From positions 1-5,956 of the forward strand of contig CAZCYD010000100.1 in the NCBI GenBank assembly GCA_964502735.1: 5,956 nucleotides of DNA, given 5' to 3'. The notes under the pieces were generated by a model. It was not told the origin of the DNA, did not search any database, and saw only the letters and a list, made by a program, of their open reading frames with translations. Below, in pieces: positions 1 through 5,322 of this stretch (the stretch's first letter is position 1; each line of letters begins with the position of its first letter). This stretch comes from JACKAN01 sp964502735. Lineage in GTDB: Bacteria; Bdellovibrionota; Bdellovibrionia; Bdellovibrionales; UBA1609. The translations under genes and the position numbers were made by a program.

Positions 1-117
1 GTTCTCTCGCTCCAGGAGTTCAGATTTTCTCCATCTAGCGTAACAACAAAATTTTGAAACTGCTCCAGAAACATATCAAAGGCAACTTGTTCATCTACTG
101 GTACGTCACCATGAAAT
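1..117 (-). pseudogene. Coding fragment cut by the insertion sequence, product unknown
   Basis: On the minus strand one frame is open across the whole left edge. It reads RFHGDVPVDEQVAFDMFLEQ, then FQNFVVTLDGENLNSWSER, and runs out of the window. The balanced, acidic, protein-like composition and lack of stops suggest real coding sequence. No family is recognised. Reading upstream on the minus strand, the frame passes into the IS terminal repeat at 118 and meets a TAG at 177-179, so its own start is missing. The DNA on the far side of the IS (from 1620) does not continue the frame. It is therefore probably the 3' part of a gene disrupted by the insertion plus a later deletion or rearrangement. 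A short chance ORF cannot be excluded. Confidence 0.5.
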
Positions 118-138
118 CTTTCAATTACCCACAAGTTT
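118..138 (+). repeat. Left terminal inverted repeat of the IS
   Basis: 21 bases starting CTTTCAATTACCC and ending CACAAGTTT. They are the exact reverse complement of 1599-1619. Pairing stops on both sides (117/1620 and 139/1598 do not match). Confidence 0.92.
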
Positions 139-200
139 GAGTGTTTTTTGAGGCTGACGGCAATCAAATTTCTGAGCTAAAATTGTATTCCACAAAAAAT

Positions 201-207
201 GGAGGGG
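201..207 (+). promoter_or_regulatory. Ribosome binding site deciding the transposase start
   Basis: GGAGGGG lies 5 bases before the ATG at 213. It favours that ATG over the in-frame upstream GTG at 141, which has no such site and sits almost at the IS end. Confidence 0.8.
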
Positions 208-212
208 TATCA

Positions 213-1616
213 ATGTCATGGATTGACGATGAACTCAGTAAGTGCAAATTTTCAGATAAACGCCTCGGAAAACGACTAGTCAAATTGATTCAGCAACTGG
301 CTGATAAAATGGGTAACAGTATTCCAACAGCTTGTCAGGATTGGGCCAATACAAAGGCCGCCTATCGCTTGTTTTCCAATCCCAATTTGTCAGAAGAAGA
401 GATTATGCTTGGTCACTTTCAGGCGACAAAATCTCGAGTTGACCAGACTGATGGCCCCATATTGGTTCTTCATGACACAACGGAAATCACATATAAAAGA
501 AAGAAACCTGGTGACATTGGATATACTCGAAAATGTGCGAATAGGAAGGGACTATTTGATCAGGAAAAAAAGAGAGCTCAGTGTGGTGTATTGATGCACT
601 CAAGTCTTGCTATAACCACGGAAGGGCTACCTTTGGGGTTTACCGCAAAAAAGTTCTGGAGCAGGGACAAATTTAAAGGCTCCCATGAAATTCATAGAAA
701 ATTTAATGCTACCAGAATCCCCATTGATCAAAAGGAAAGTTATCGCTGGGTCCAAGGAGTTCATGAGACCAATACTCTTCTGGATGACACTTACCGGCTG
801 GTTCACATTGGGGATCGAGAGGCCGATATCTATGAGCTTTTTCATTTAGCTGAAATCGAAGATAGCAACTATTTGCTTCGCATCAAAGTGGATCGGCGTA
901 CAAAGTCTGAAACAGCTACTATTAATCGTGTACTTAAGCGAGCCAAAGTTCGGGGTAAATGCCGAGTCAACTATAGAGACAAAGATGGGACTGAAGTTGT
1001 GGCCACTTTGCAGGTAAAATTTGAGGAAATTACAATCAAGCCACCATTTGGATTAAAAAGCAAAAATTATCCAGATATTACGGCGATGTTTATACATGCG
1101 ACAGAAATCGGAAAAACTGGAGGAACTAGAGCGCCGATAGATTGGAAATTAATCACCAACCTTCCCGTAAAAACTTTGACGGACGCTGTCGAAAAACTTC
1201 ACTGGTATTCACTGCGATGGAAAGTAGAGGTGTTTTTTAAAATTCTCAAATCTGGGTGTAAGATTACAGAGTCAAAGCTTCGTACCACCGATGCTCTATG
1301 CAAAATGATAGCAATCAATTGTATTATTTCTTGGAGAGTTTTCTGGCTGACCATGCTTAATCGAGAAGGTTCCACTTTGCCAGCTCAATTGGTACTGAGC
1401 GAAATAGAAATGAAAATATTGAATCACTTAAAACCTGATTCGCGTCCGACAAAAAGCAATTTATCCCAGTACCTTCTAAAACTTGCAAAGATCGGAGGTT
1501 ACCTGGCCAGATCATCAGATCCCCCGCCCGGTAATACTGTTATTTGGCGAGGGATGCAAAGACTAACTGAAATTCAAATAGGAGTCGAAATAGGAATGAA
1601 ACTTGTGGGTAATTGA
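213..1616 (+). CDS. IS4-family (Tn5-like) DDE transposase
   Basis: A 467-residue transposase that moves its own IS by a DDE-type cut-and-paste reaction. The N-terminus (residues about 1-60) is the Tn5-type DNA-binding domain, with the familiar stretch ACQDWANTKAAYR at 40-52. The RNase H-like core carries D88 in LHDTT, D201 in GDREADIYE, and E339 inside the signature Y332-(2)-R335-(3)-E339-(6)-K346. The C-terminus (about 436-467, GNTVIWRGMQRLTEIQIG) is the Tn5-type dimerisation region, so the protein is full length. The ATG at 213 is chosen for its strong ribosome binding site and because MSWIDDEL is where family members usually begin; an in-frame GTG at 141 would add 24 unlikely residues. The last codons (KLVGN, stop) lie inside the right terminal repeat. 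No frameshift or missing catalytic residue is seen, so it is probably active. Confidence 0.95.
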   Translation: MSWIDDELSKCKFSDKRLGKRLVKLIQQLADKMGNSIPTACQDWANTKAAYRLFSNPNLSEEEIMLGHFQATKSRVDQTDGPILVLHDTTEITYKRKKPGDIGYTRKCANRKGLFDQEKKRAQCGVLMHSSLAITTEGLPLGFTAKKFWSRDKFKGSHEIHRKFNATRIPIDQKESYRWVQGVHETNTLLDDTYRLVHIGDREADIYELFHLAEIEDSNYLLRIKVDRRTKSETATINRVLKRAKVRGKCRVNYRDKDGTEVVATLQVKFEEITIKPPFGLKSKNYPDITAMFIHATEIGKTGGTRAPIDWKLITNLPVKTLTDAVEKLHWYSLRWKVEVFFKILKSGCKITESKLRTTDALCKMIAINCIISWRVFWLTMLNREGSTLPAQLVLSEIEMKILNHLKPDSRPTKSNLSQYLLKLAKIGGYLARSSDPPPGNTVIWRGMQRLTEIQIGVEIGMKLVGN

Positions 1617-1619
1617 AAG
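1599..1619 (-). repeat. Right terminal inverted repeat of the IS
   Basis: Exact reverse complement of 118-138. It contains the final transposase codons and the TGA stop (1614-1616). Confidence 0.92.
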
Positions 1620-1894
1620 GAAGGTCGACGATCTACTCTCCTTTGGATTGAGTTTAGGTTATTACCTAAATTCTACTTCCAACCGCTGTTAAGCATGACA
1701 CTTCTAAATATTTATAGAATGAGGTCCAGTTGGGAGCCCTTTAGGCGATGCTTCGCTTTCATACATTGTCTTCCAGTCTTGAGAAAAATGGTCTGGGCGC
1801 ATGAGGTCTTTGCGATATAGCAAGGACCTCGGCTCAAATTGAAGTGGTTTTGGAACAGAAAATGAAATATTTCGAAAGTCACAGATCGAACTGT
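1620..1894. other. Non-coding gap between IS and Lcl-like gene
   Basis: No convincing gene is seen. A minus-strand frame from a GTG at 1910 down to 1704 stays open for 68 codons and overlaps the end of the Lcl-like gene, but it has no ribosome binding site and no recognisable domain. The one distinct structure is a perfect inverted repeat at 1653-1670. No T-tract terminator is visible. The segment may be left-over DNA between the IS and the older gene. Confidence 0.5.
1653..1670. repeat. Perfect 7-bp inverted repeat with 4-base loop
   Basis: TTTAGGT, loop TATT, ACCTAAA. There is no adjacent T-run, so it is a poor intrinsic terminator. It could be an operator-like site or a chance palindrome. 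Confidence 0.5.
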
Positions 1895-2488
1895 CTATCG
1901 CGCAACACACCGAACGCGGACTTCGTCGTAAAAGCCGTTATAGGCTAGGCCGTAGCCTATCTGGCCATTATCCCACATGAAGTAGTAGGTGCCATACGGA
2001 AATTCGACACGTCTCTCCGCCGCCCAAAAGGCAAGAAGCGGCGAAAGCATTGGGTCTAAATTTGGAACCACTTCCCGCATTCCATGCTTTTCAGCCGTTT
2101 CGAATTCCGCTCTCGTAGGAAGACCGAAGGACTTCTCGGAAATCTGAGCATTGGCCCTGCTCCCTTCGTTCGAAGTGCAAGCAATTTCCTTTGTTACAAC
2201 CCCTCGGTCCCAATCCCACTCTGCTGCATTAATGTGGTGGTAGGAGCTATCTAACATATCTCCCCACAACAGTTTCGTATTCGAGTCTTGCCACACCTGG
2301 TAGGATCGGCCAGTTTTATCATCGTGCATTCTTGAGATCAGATTCCATACCACACTTCCGGTCGGGTTTTTTTCACTGTTGGGCAATTTGGCGCAATCTT
2401 GGATACGATCTTTCACCGAGCCAACAACGCCGCAGTTCGGGTCGCTGTTTGCGAAAACAACTACGCCGTTCAGTAAGAAATTTCCCAT
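1895..2488 (-). CDS. Lcl/DUF1566-like domain protein, probably 5'-truncated
   Basis: A 197-residue ORF whose second half resembles the Lcl C-terminal (DUF1566) fold, often found in secreted or surface proteins of Gram-negative bacteria. Landmarks: VWQDSNTKLLWGD at 65-77 (the usual D..TGLxW element), FGLPTRAEFE at 121-130 (usual WRLPTRxEL), FWAAE at 154-158 (usual WSSS), and the closing VRVRCVAR at 190-197. Cysteines occur at 19, 32, 104 and 194. It lacks the signal peptide or lipobox expected for such a protein, and its first 116 nt overlap the RT gene in another frame with no clear ribosome binding site. In its own frame there is a stop 8 codons above the ATG. It is more GC-rich than the RT gene beside it. 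I infer it is the 3' part of an older chromosomal gene joined to the end of the RT element; a small working accessory gene is the alternative. Confidence 0.6.
   Translation of the reverse strand: MGNFLLNGVVVFANSDPNCGVVGSVKDRIQDCAKLPNSEKNPTGSVVWNLISRMHDDKTGRSYQVWQDSNTKLLWGDMLDSSYHHINAAEWDWDRGVVTKEIACTSNEGSRANAQISEKSFGLPTRAEFETAEKHGMREVVPNLDPMLSPLLAFWAAERRVEFPYGTYYFMWDNGQIGYGLAYNGFYDEVRVRCVAR
1940..1960. repeat. Perfect 8-bp inverted repeat inside the Lcl-like coding end
   Basis: ATAGGCTA, loop GGCCG, TAGCCTAT. It encodes part of residues 176-183 of the Lcl-like protein on the minus strand. A stem near the C-terminal coding end of a lectin-like gene recalls the hairpins beside variable repeats in diversity-generating retroelements, but no template repeat is visible here. 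Confidence 0.55.
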
Positions 2489-3356
2489 ACAGAGACGGAA
2501 ATGAATTGGGCTCTAGGTTTCTTATGGATCTTAATGTGCCAATAAGGGATCGAAACTCTTTTTCTTCAAGAAAAGAAATATTTCGTCCAACCAAATCCAA
2601 ACCGTCAAAAAGTTTTTTCTTTAATCGATTTGGTGAGAGCACCTTTCCTGCTGGATGCGCAATGGTACCAGTTATTTCAAAAGGCAGATAAAGATTTTTT
2701 GAGTATTTTACCTTTGATCTTTTCAACTTTAGATCGGTCTTCTTTAGGAGGTTTCCGATTTTCAAATGGGTATTACCGTGAATTTTACCATGCTTTGAAC
2801 TGAACCCCATATCGTCAACGTAGAGAGAAAATTGATGATCTTCCTGCTGAGCCGATTCAGAAATTTTATTAAAAGTGTCGATGTGGCTCCAAAAGGCAAT
2901 AGCTTGGCTACTGGGGCTTCCTGTTGGAACAAAACCTTTGTATGTAACCAGATCAGTTATTAGCCATGCGACGTCAGCGGCGATGTTGGCATTGTAATGA
3001 AGAAAGCGAAATACGTGCTCTCTCTTAGAGCTTTTATAATAGCTTTTGATGTCCATCGAGCAAAGACTTCGGGAGCCTGAATGGACTTCTGCATTGGTTT
3101 TGTAGCTGCGTCCTTTCAATCCGCAATGGCGGTAAGACGGCGAAGGGAACTCATCCAAAAGTTCTTTGATTTTTGATTGGATTACTTTTAGCATTTTTAC
3201 CGGGACTTCTGCTTCGCGGGGTTTCTTTTTTCCAACCATTCTCTTTTGATAATACTTTTCAGGATTTGCAGCAATTTCCTCTAATTCAGACAGGGGAAAT
3301 CCAGTCCATTCAGCAAAAAGTCTTTTATTCTCAAGATACTTAAGCCTGGGGTTCAT
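2373..3356 (-). CDS. Retron-type reverse transcriptase
   Basis: A 327-residue RNA-directed DNA polymerase. Fingers/palm blocks in order: GLKGRSYKTNAEVHSG at 79-94, holding the retron region-X motif NAxxH (N88-H92); motif A MDIKSYY with D102; PTGSPSSQAIAF at 144-155; catalytic YVDD at 179-182; and EITG at 227-230, where retron RTs have VTG (region Y). The thumb follows, to about residue 290 (LIGTLRSIRNLEPNSFPSLY). YVDD instead of the usual retron YADD, and SQ instead of SP after the TGSP loop, are unusual. The ATG overlaps the HTH gene by 17 nt and has only a weak ribosome binding site, so translation is probably coupled. The last ~35 residues (TERRSCFRKQRPELRR...) look unlike an RT tail and lie over the Lcl-like frame; they may come from read-through into joined DNA. 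Role inferred: makes msDNA from the upstream ncRNA, probably for phage defence. Confidence 0.88.
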   Translation of the reverse strand: MNPRLKYLENKRLFAEWTGFPLSELEEIAANPEKYYQKRMVGKKKPREAEVPVKMLKVIQSKIKELLDEFPSPSYRHCGLKGRSYKTNAEVHSGSRSLCSMDIKSYYKSSKREHVFRFLHYNANIAADVAWLITDLVTYKGFVPTGSPSSQAIAFWSHIDTFNKISESAQQEDHQFSLYVDDMGFSSKHGKIHGNTHLKIGNLLKKTDLKLKRSKVKYSKNLYLPFEITGTIAHPAGKVLSPNRLKKKLFDGLDLVGRNISFLEEKEFRSLIGTLRSIRNLEPNSFPSLYGKFLTERRSCFRKQRPELRRCWLGERSYPRLRQIAQQ

Positions 3357-3648
3357 TTGATGGTCCGGATTTTTCGATTATTTGGAGAAGTCGAATCATT
3401 TTTGAGCGCGCAAAGCCTTTAAATCTTCCTTTAACTGAATCCTCATCAAGTTCTTCAGCAAAGAGAAGAATTGCAGATTTTTTTACTTTGAAGTGCTTTG
3501 CGTATTTTTCAATAATTTCTAAATTTGGTTTTCGCTTCTCATGTTCCATTTCAGATAAATACCCGGCAGAAACATTTAGTTCTTTAGCAAGATCAACGAG
3601 CTTTTCGTCATGAAGAGTTCTTAATAGTCGTAAAGCTTCGCCGATCAT
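3340..3648 (-). CDS. XRE/Cro-CI type HTH protein of the retron operon
   Basis: A 102-residue protein with an N-terminal helix-turn-helix of the XRE type (about residues 5-62): LVDLAKELNVSAGYLSEMEHEKRKPNLEIIEKYAKHF gives helices 2-3 and the usual R.P.L..I.K.A sequence. A short basic then amphipathic tail follows (RFKGFARSKMIRLLQIIEK, 75-93). The start at 3648 has GAGG five bases upstream. The gene lies between the candidate ncRNA and the RT, and overlaps the RT by 17 nt, so the two are clearly one operon. In retron classification an HTH protein is the partner of one class (type VI as I recall it). Whether here it is a repressor of the operon, an antitoxin-like partner or the effector cannot be told from sequence. 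Confidence 0.88.
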   Translation of the reverse strand: MIGEALRLLRTLHDEKLVDLAKELNVSAGYLSEMEHEKRKPNLEIIEKYAKHFKVKKSAILLFAEELDEDSVKGRFKGFARSKMIRLLQIIEKSGPSNEPQA

Positions 3649-3652
3649 TGTT

Positions 3653-3657
3653 ACCTC
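3653..3657 (-). promoter_or_regulatory. Ribosome binding site of the HTH gene
   Basis: GAGGT on the minus strand; the GAGG core is 5 bases before the ATG at 3648. It lies just after the 3' end of the candidate ncRNA, so RNA and message can share one transcript. Confidence 0.65.
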
Positions 3658-3738
3658 AAAAAAAGAAAGGCTTCGATCTAGCCATCAGACTGCTGTCTCA
3701 ACAAAGACGCCACATAAAAGATAAAACGGACAATTGCT

Positions 3739-3758
3739 TTCCTGTGTTTCCACAGGAA
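3739..3758 (-). repeat. 8-bp hairpin with GAAA tetraloop within the candidate ncRNA
   Basis: On the minus strand TTCCTGTG, loop GAAA, CACAGGAA, a perfect stem. The loop is a stable GNRA tetraloop only on the minus strand (it reads TTTC on the plus strand), which fits transcription toward the HTH gene. Confidence 0.7.
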
Positions 3759-3852
3759 CCGGAATACCCTTCGCATGGTTGCGACCAAGGCTCGAGAGAG
3801 TGATTGATAATTTTTGCCTTTATCAGGCATAGCTCCTCCTGTTCTAGGTTTA

Positions 3853-3876
3853 GCCTCCGATTAATTTCGGAAAGGC
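3853..3876 (-). repeat. Bulged 8-bp hairpin within the candidate msr
   Basis: On the minus strand GCC, bulge TT, TCCGA, loop AATTAA, TCGGA, GGC. It lies inside the CTGTTC/GAACAG stem and probably forms an msr stem-loop. Confidence 0.55.
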
Positions 3877-3911
3877 ATTGACCCCTTCGCATTGAACAGT
3901 TCTGGAACCCT

Positions 3912-3939
3912 CTCTAATGTCATCGAAGCCTCTAATGTC
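3912..3939. repeat. Direct repeat CTCTAATGTC, two copies 18 bp apart
   Basis: Exact copies at 3912-3921 and 3930-3939 bracket the a1 strand of the candidate ncRNA. They may be a binding site for the HTH protein, or sequence tied to ncRNA folding. Repeat spacing near two helical turns would suit a dimeric regulator. Confidence 0.55.
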
Positions 3940-3958
3940 CGATAAGCTTCGCTTACCG
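3940..3958 (-). repeat. 8-bp stem with GAA triloop upstream of the candidate ncRNA
   Basis: On the minus strand CGGTAAGC, loop GAA, GCTTATCG. The single imperfect pair is G-U on the minus strand but A-C on the plus strand, so it is better as a minus-strand RNA. Confidence 0.55.
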
Positions 3959-4028
3959 ATTGCTGGCCACTAAGACTGCTACAATCACAATGACTATTAA
4001 TATTTAGCCATCGGACGCATATTCCCAG

Positions 4029-4071
4029 GTGGTCAGCACACCCTTAAATGAAAAGTTCATTCAAGGACCAC
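4029..4071. repeat. Long interrupted hairpin
   Basis: Outer stem GTGGTC (4029-4034) with GACCAC (4066-4071); inner stem TTAAATGA (4044-4051) with TCATTCAA (4057-4064), one mismatch on the plus strand that becomes G-U on the minus strand. Function unknown. Confidence 0.5.
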
Positions 4072-4072
4072 A

Positions 4073-4086
4073 AGTGCTTTCGCACT
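4073..4086. repeat. 5-bp hairpin next to the long interrupted hairpin
   Basis: AGTGC, loop TTTC (GAAA on the minus strand), GCACT. No T-run follows on either strand, so it is not a typical terminator. Confidence 0.5.
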
Positions 4087-4292
4087 CCCAAAATCACACG
4101 AAGATCCTGGAGCGATTATCAATTGAGGCAAACTGTATGAATGGAACTTGGGAGTTTCAAGAATAAAATTCACTTAATATGGAATTTGATTCAGCGCGCT
4201 TGGAATATGCGTAGATTTTGAGCAAATTCAATCTGATAAGCTGGAGCTCTGTTACCTTGTTGATCGCCGGAAAACTCGAGGTAGGATATGGA

Positions 4293-4694
4293 ATGAAAAT
4301 ACTTATTCTATGTTTACTTAGTTTTTTCACCCTCGCAAAATCTGAACCACAATTGGGCGTATATGCCGGGGCACCGGGGGTACATGATACCGTCGCCTTG
4401 GAGATTTTAAAAAATAATATAGCGGTTGTTACGTCGGATTATTTCAATGCAGATGGAAGCAAAAATCAGTCCCCCAAAAAAGTCGTAAAAGGAACTTGGT
4501 CCTTTAAAGATCCATTTCTGACGATTTCTGCTGGGTTGATCAAGGATAAGCTTAGAAAAGAGGACTGCCCTCAGTCTTTTCCGTGTTTTAAGTTTGAAAA
4601 ATCTGAAGGAAAAGGTCTTAGCCCCTTAAATGTGCCATACGGATTTGGATTGAGAACCGGCGAATTGCGGCAGGAGTCTACTTTCGGTAAGTAG
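4293..4694 (+). CDS. Small secreted protein of unknown function
   Basis: 133 residues with a classic Sec signal peptide: MK, then a hydrophobic run ILILCLLSFFTLA, then a likely cleavage near AKS-E (residue 17). The mature part begins with LGVYAGAPGVHDTVALEILK and continues in alternating strands with GTWSF at 67-71, which resembles the small beta-barrel layout of NlpE- or lipocalin-like periplasmic proteins, but no family is recognised. Two cysteines in the mature part (92 and 98) could form a disulfide. The ATG at 4293 is chosen because AGGA lies 6 bases upstream and it gives the signal peptide directly; the in-frame TTG at 4218 would bury the signal behind 25 residues. It lies 32 nt before the acetyltransferase gene on the same strand, so the two may be co-transcribed. 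Confidence 0.72.
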   Translation: MKILILCLLSFFTLAKSEPQLGVYAGAPGVHDTVALEILKNNIAVVTSDYFNADGSKNQSPKKVVKGTWSFKDPFLTISAGLIKDKLRKEDCPQSFPCFKFEKSEGKGLSPLNVPYGFGLRTGELRQESTFGK

Positions 4695-4726
4695 ACATCA
4701 CTTCGACGGCCCTTTAGAGTAGAGAG

Positions 4727-5257
4727 ATGGATTTACAACCATATTTAAATGGGAATTTGCTGAGTACTCGCCCCCTGACCGAAGCTGACTTTGAGGTTCT
4801 ATACGCGGCGGCGGCTGATCCTCTTATTTGGGAGCAACATCCAGACCCCATGCGATACAAAAAAGATGTTTTTAAAAAATATTTCGACTCGGGCCTAGAA
4901 AGTAAGGGCTGTCTGGTAATTGAAGACAAGCAAACAAAAGCAGTCATGGGCAGCTCTCGATTTTATGATTTTTCAATCGAAAATCGAGAAATCACAATTG
5001 GATTCACTTTCCTTGCACGAAAATACTGGGGTGGGCATTACAACAAAGAACTGAAGCTTTTAATGCTGACGCATGCATTTAACTTTGTAGATACAGTTCT
5101 TTTCGATGTTGGAAGCGAAAATCTTCGCTCTAGAAAAGCTCTTGAAAAAATTGGCGCAAAACTCATAAGCCAACGGGAAAAGGTAAAACCAGACGGAACA
5201 AATGTTGTTGCTTTGATGTACTCAATAAAGAAGAAAGATTTTAAAGGTTTGATTTAA
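4727..5257 (+). CDS. GNAT-family N-acetyltransferase (RimJ/RimL-like)
   Basis: 176 residues with the layout of the Acetyltransf_3 group, which use acetyl-CoA to acetylate an amino group on a protein or small molecule. N-terminal strand LLSTRPLTEADFEVLYAAAADP at 11-32 is typical of the group. The acetyl-CoA pyrophosphate loop is in ARKYWGGHYNKELKLLM at 97-113 (R98...G102-G103), followed by the NLRSRKALEKIGAK block at 132-145 that closes the fold. The end (about 148-168) is the usual last strands. GAGAG directly precedes the ATG. The substrate cannot be predicted; there is no reason from context to tie it to the retron, which is on the other strand. Length is normal and no break is seen. Confidence 0.9.
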   Translation: MDLQPYLNGNLLSTRPLTEADFEVLYAAAADPLIWEQHPDPMRYKKDVFKKYFDSGLESKGCLVIEDKQTKAVMGSSRFYDFSIENREITIGFTFLARKYWGGHYNKELKLLMLTHAFNFVDTVLFDVGSENLRSRKALEKIGAKLISQREKVKPDGTNVVALMYSIKKKDFKGLI

Positions 5258-5322
5258 CGCGTATTAAGCAAATCGATTTCTTTTAATGACCATACACAGG
5301 CTCGAGGGTATATATTTATAAT

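Larger units (their letters stand above)
118..1619 (+). mobile_element. IS4-family (Tn5/IS50-like) insertion sequence, complete
   Basis: A 1502-bp element bounded by perfect 21-bp inverted repeats and filled by a single intact transposase gene. The outermost 19 bases of the left end agree with the Tn5 outside end (as I remember it) at 13 of 19 positions, including the first CT and the inner CACAAGT; this supports 118 and 1619 as the true termini. The right repeat overlaps the last codons and stop of the transposase, so the element has almost no 3' non-coding DNA. The 9 bases next to each end (109-117 and 1620-1628) do not match, nor do other nearby offsets, so no target-site duplication is visible. 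That suggests rearrangement after insertion. Intact gene and perfect ends suggest a recent arrival. Confidence 0.9.
3666..3933 (-). ncRNA. Candidate retron msr-msd RNA
   Basis: About 268 nt directly upstream of the HTH-RT pair and on the same strand. Its two ends are complementary: minus AGAGGCTTCGAT (3933->3922) pairs with ATCGAAGCCTTT (3677->3666), 12 bp with one G-U. After a small internal loop, CATTAG (3919->3914) pairs with CTGATG (3688->3683), 6 bp with one G-U. This matches the a1/a2 arrangement of retrons. Just inside a1 the RNA reads UUAGAGAGG, close to the branching-G region of retron Eco1 (UUAGCGAGAGG); the candidate branching G is at 3914. Inner hairpins: CTGTTC/GAACAG (3899-3894 with 3844-3839) enclosing the GCC..GGC stem at 3876-3853, and a GAAA-capped stem at 3758-3739. 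The msr/msd border is not resolved. A 64-codon frame at 3698-3892 is not convincing as a gene. Confidence 0.6.
3934..4292. other. Divergent intergenic region with several inverted repeats
   Basis: No gene is supported between the candidate ncRNA and the plus-strand gene at 4293. The region should hold promoters for both directions; I see no strong -35/-10 pair to call. It contains four inverted repeats: 3940-3958, 4029-4071, 4073-4086, and ACTCCCAA (4084-4091) with TTGGGAGT (4148-4155). A degenerate copy of the a2-side sequence lies at 3963-3980 (compare 3678-3694). Confidence 0.6.

Noticed and set aside
141..212. Longer transposase start at the GTG at 141
   Set aside because: The added 24 residues are not family-like, and the ATG at 213 has a strong ribosome binding site at 201-207.
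1704..1910. Minus-strand frame of 68 codons after the Lcl-like gene
   Set aside because: It starts at a GTG inside the end of the Lcl-like gene, has no ribosome binding site, and shows no recognisable domain. It could be a remnant but cannot be supported.
2332..2691. Plus-strand 119-codon frame
   Set aside because: It is antisense to the RT and Lcl-like genes, with no domain and no ribosome binding site; a shadow frame.
1895..3356. A complete diversity-generating retroelement
   Set aside because: No template repeat is visible in the window, and the RT carries the retron NAxxH and ITG marks. Kept only as a low-interest finding.
3698..3892. Minus-strand frame of 64 codons upstream of the HTH gene
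   Set aside because: It lies wholly within the candidate structured RNA, and its sequence (mixed, cysteine-rich, no domain) does not look like a protein. RNA structure explains the region better.
3661..4220. tRNA gene or CRISPR array in the long intergenic region
   Set aside because: No T-arm consensus or cloverleaf is visible, and the short repeats are not regularly spaced with unique spacers.
5317..5322. TATAAT just before the lipoprotein start as a -10 box
   Set aside because: It abuts the ATG, so transcription would start inside the coding sequence, and no matching -35 is seen.
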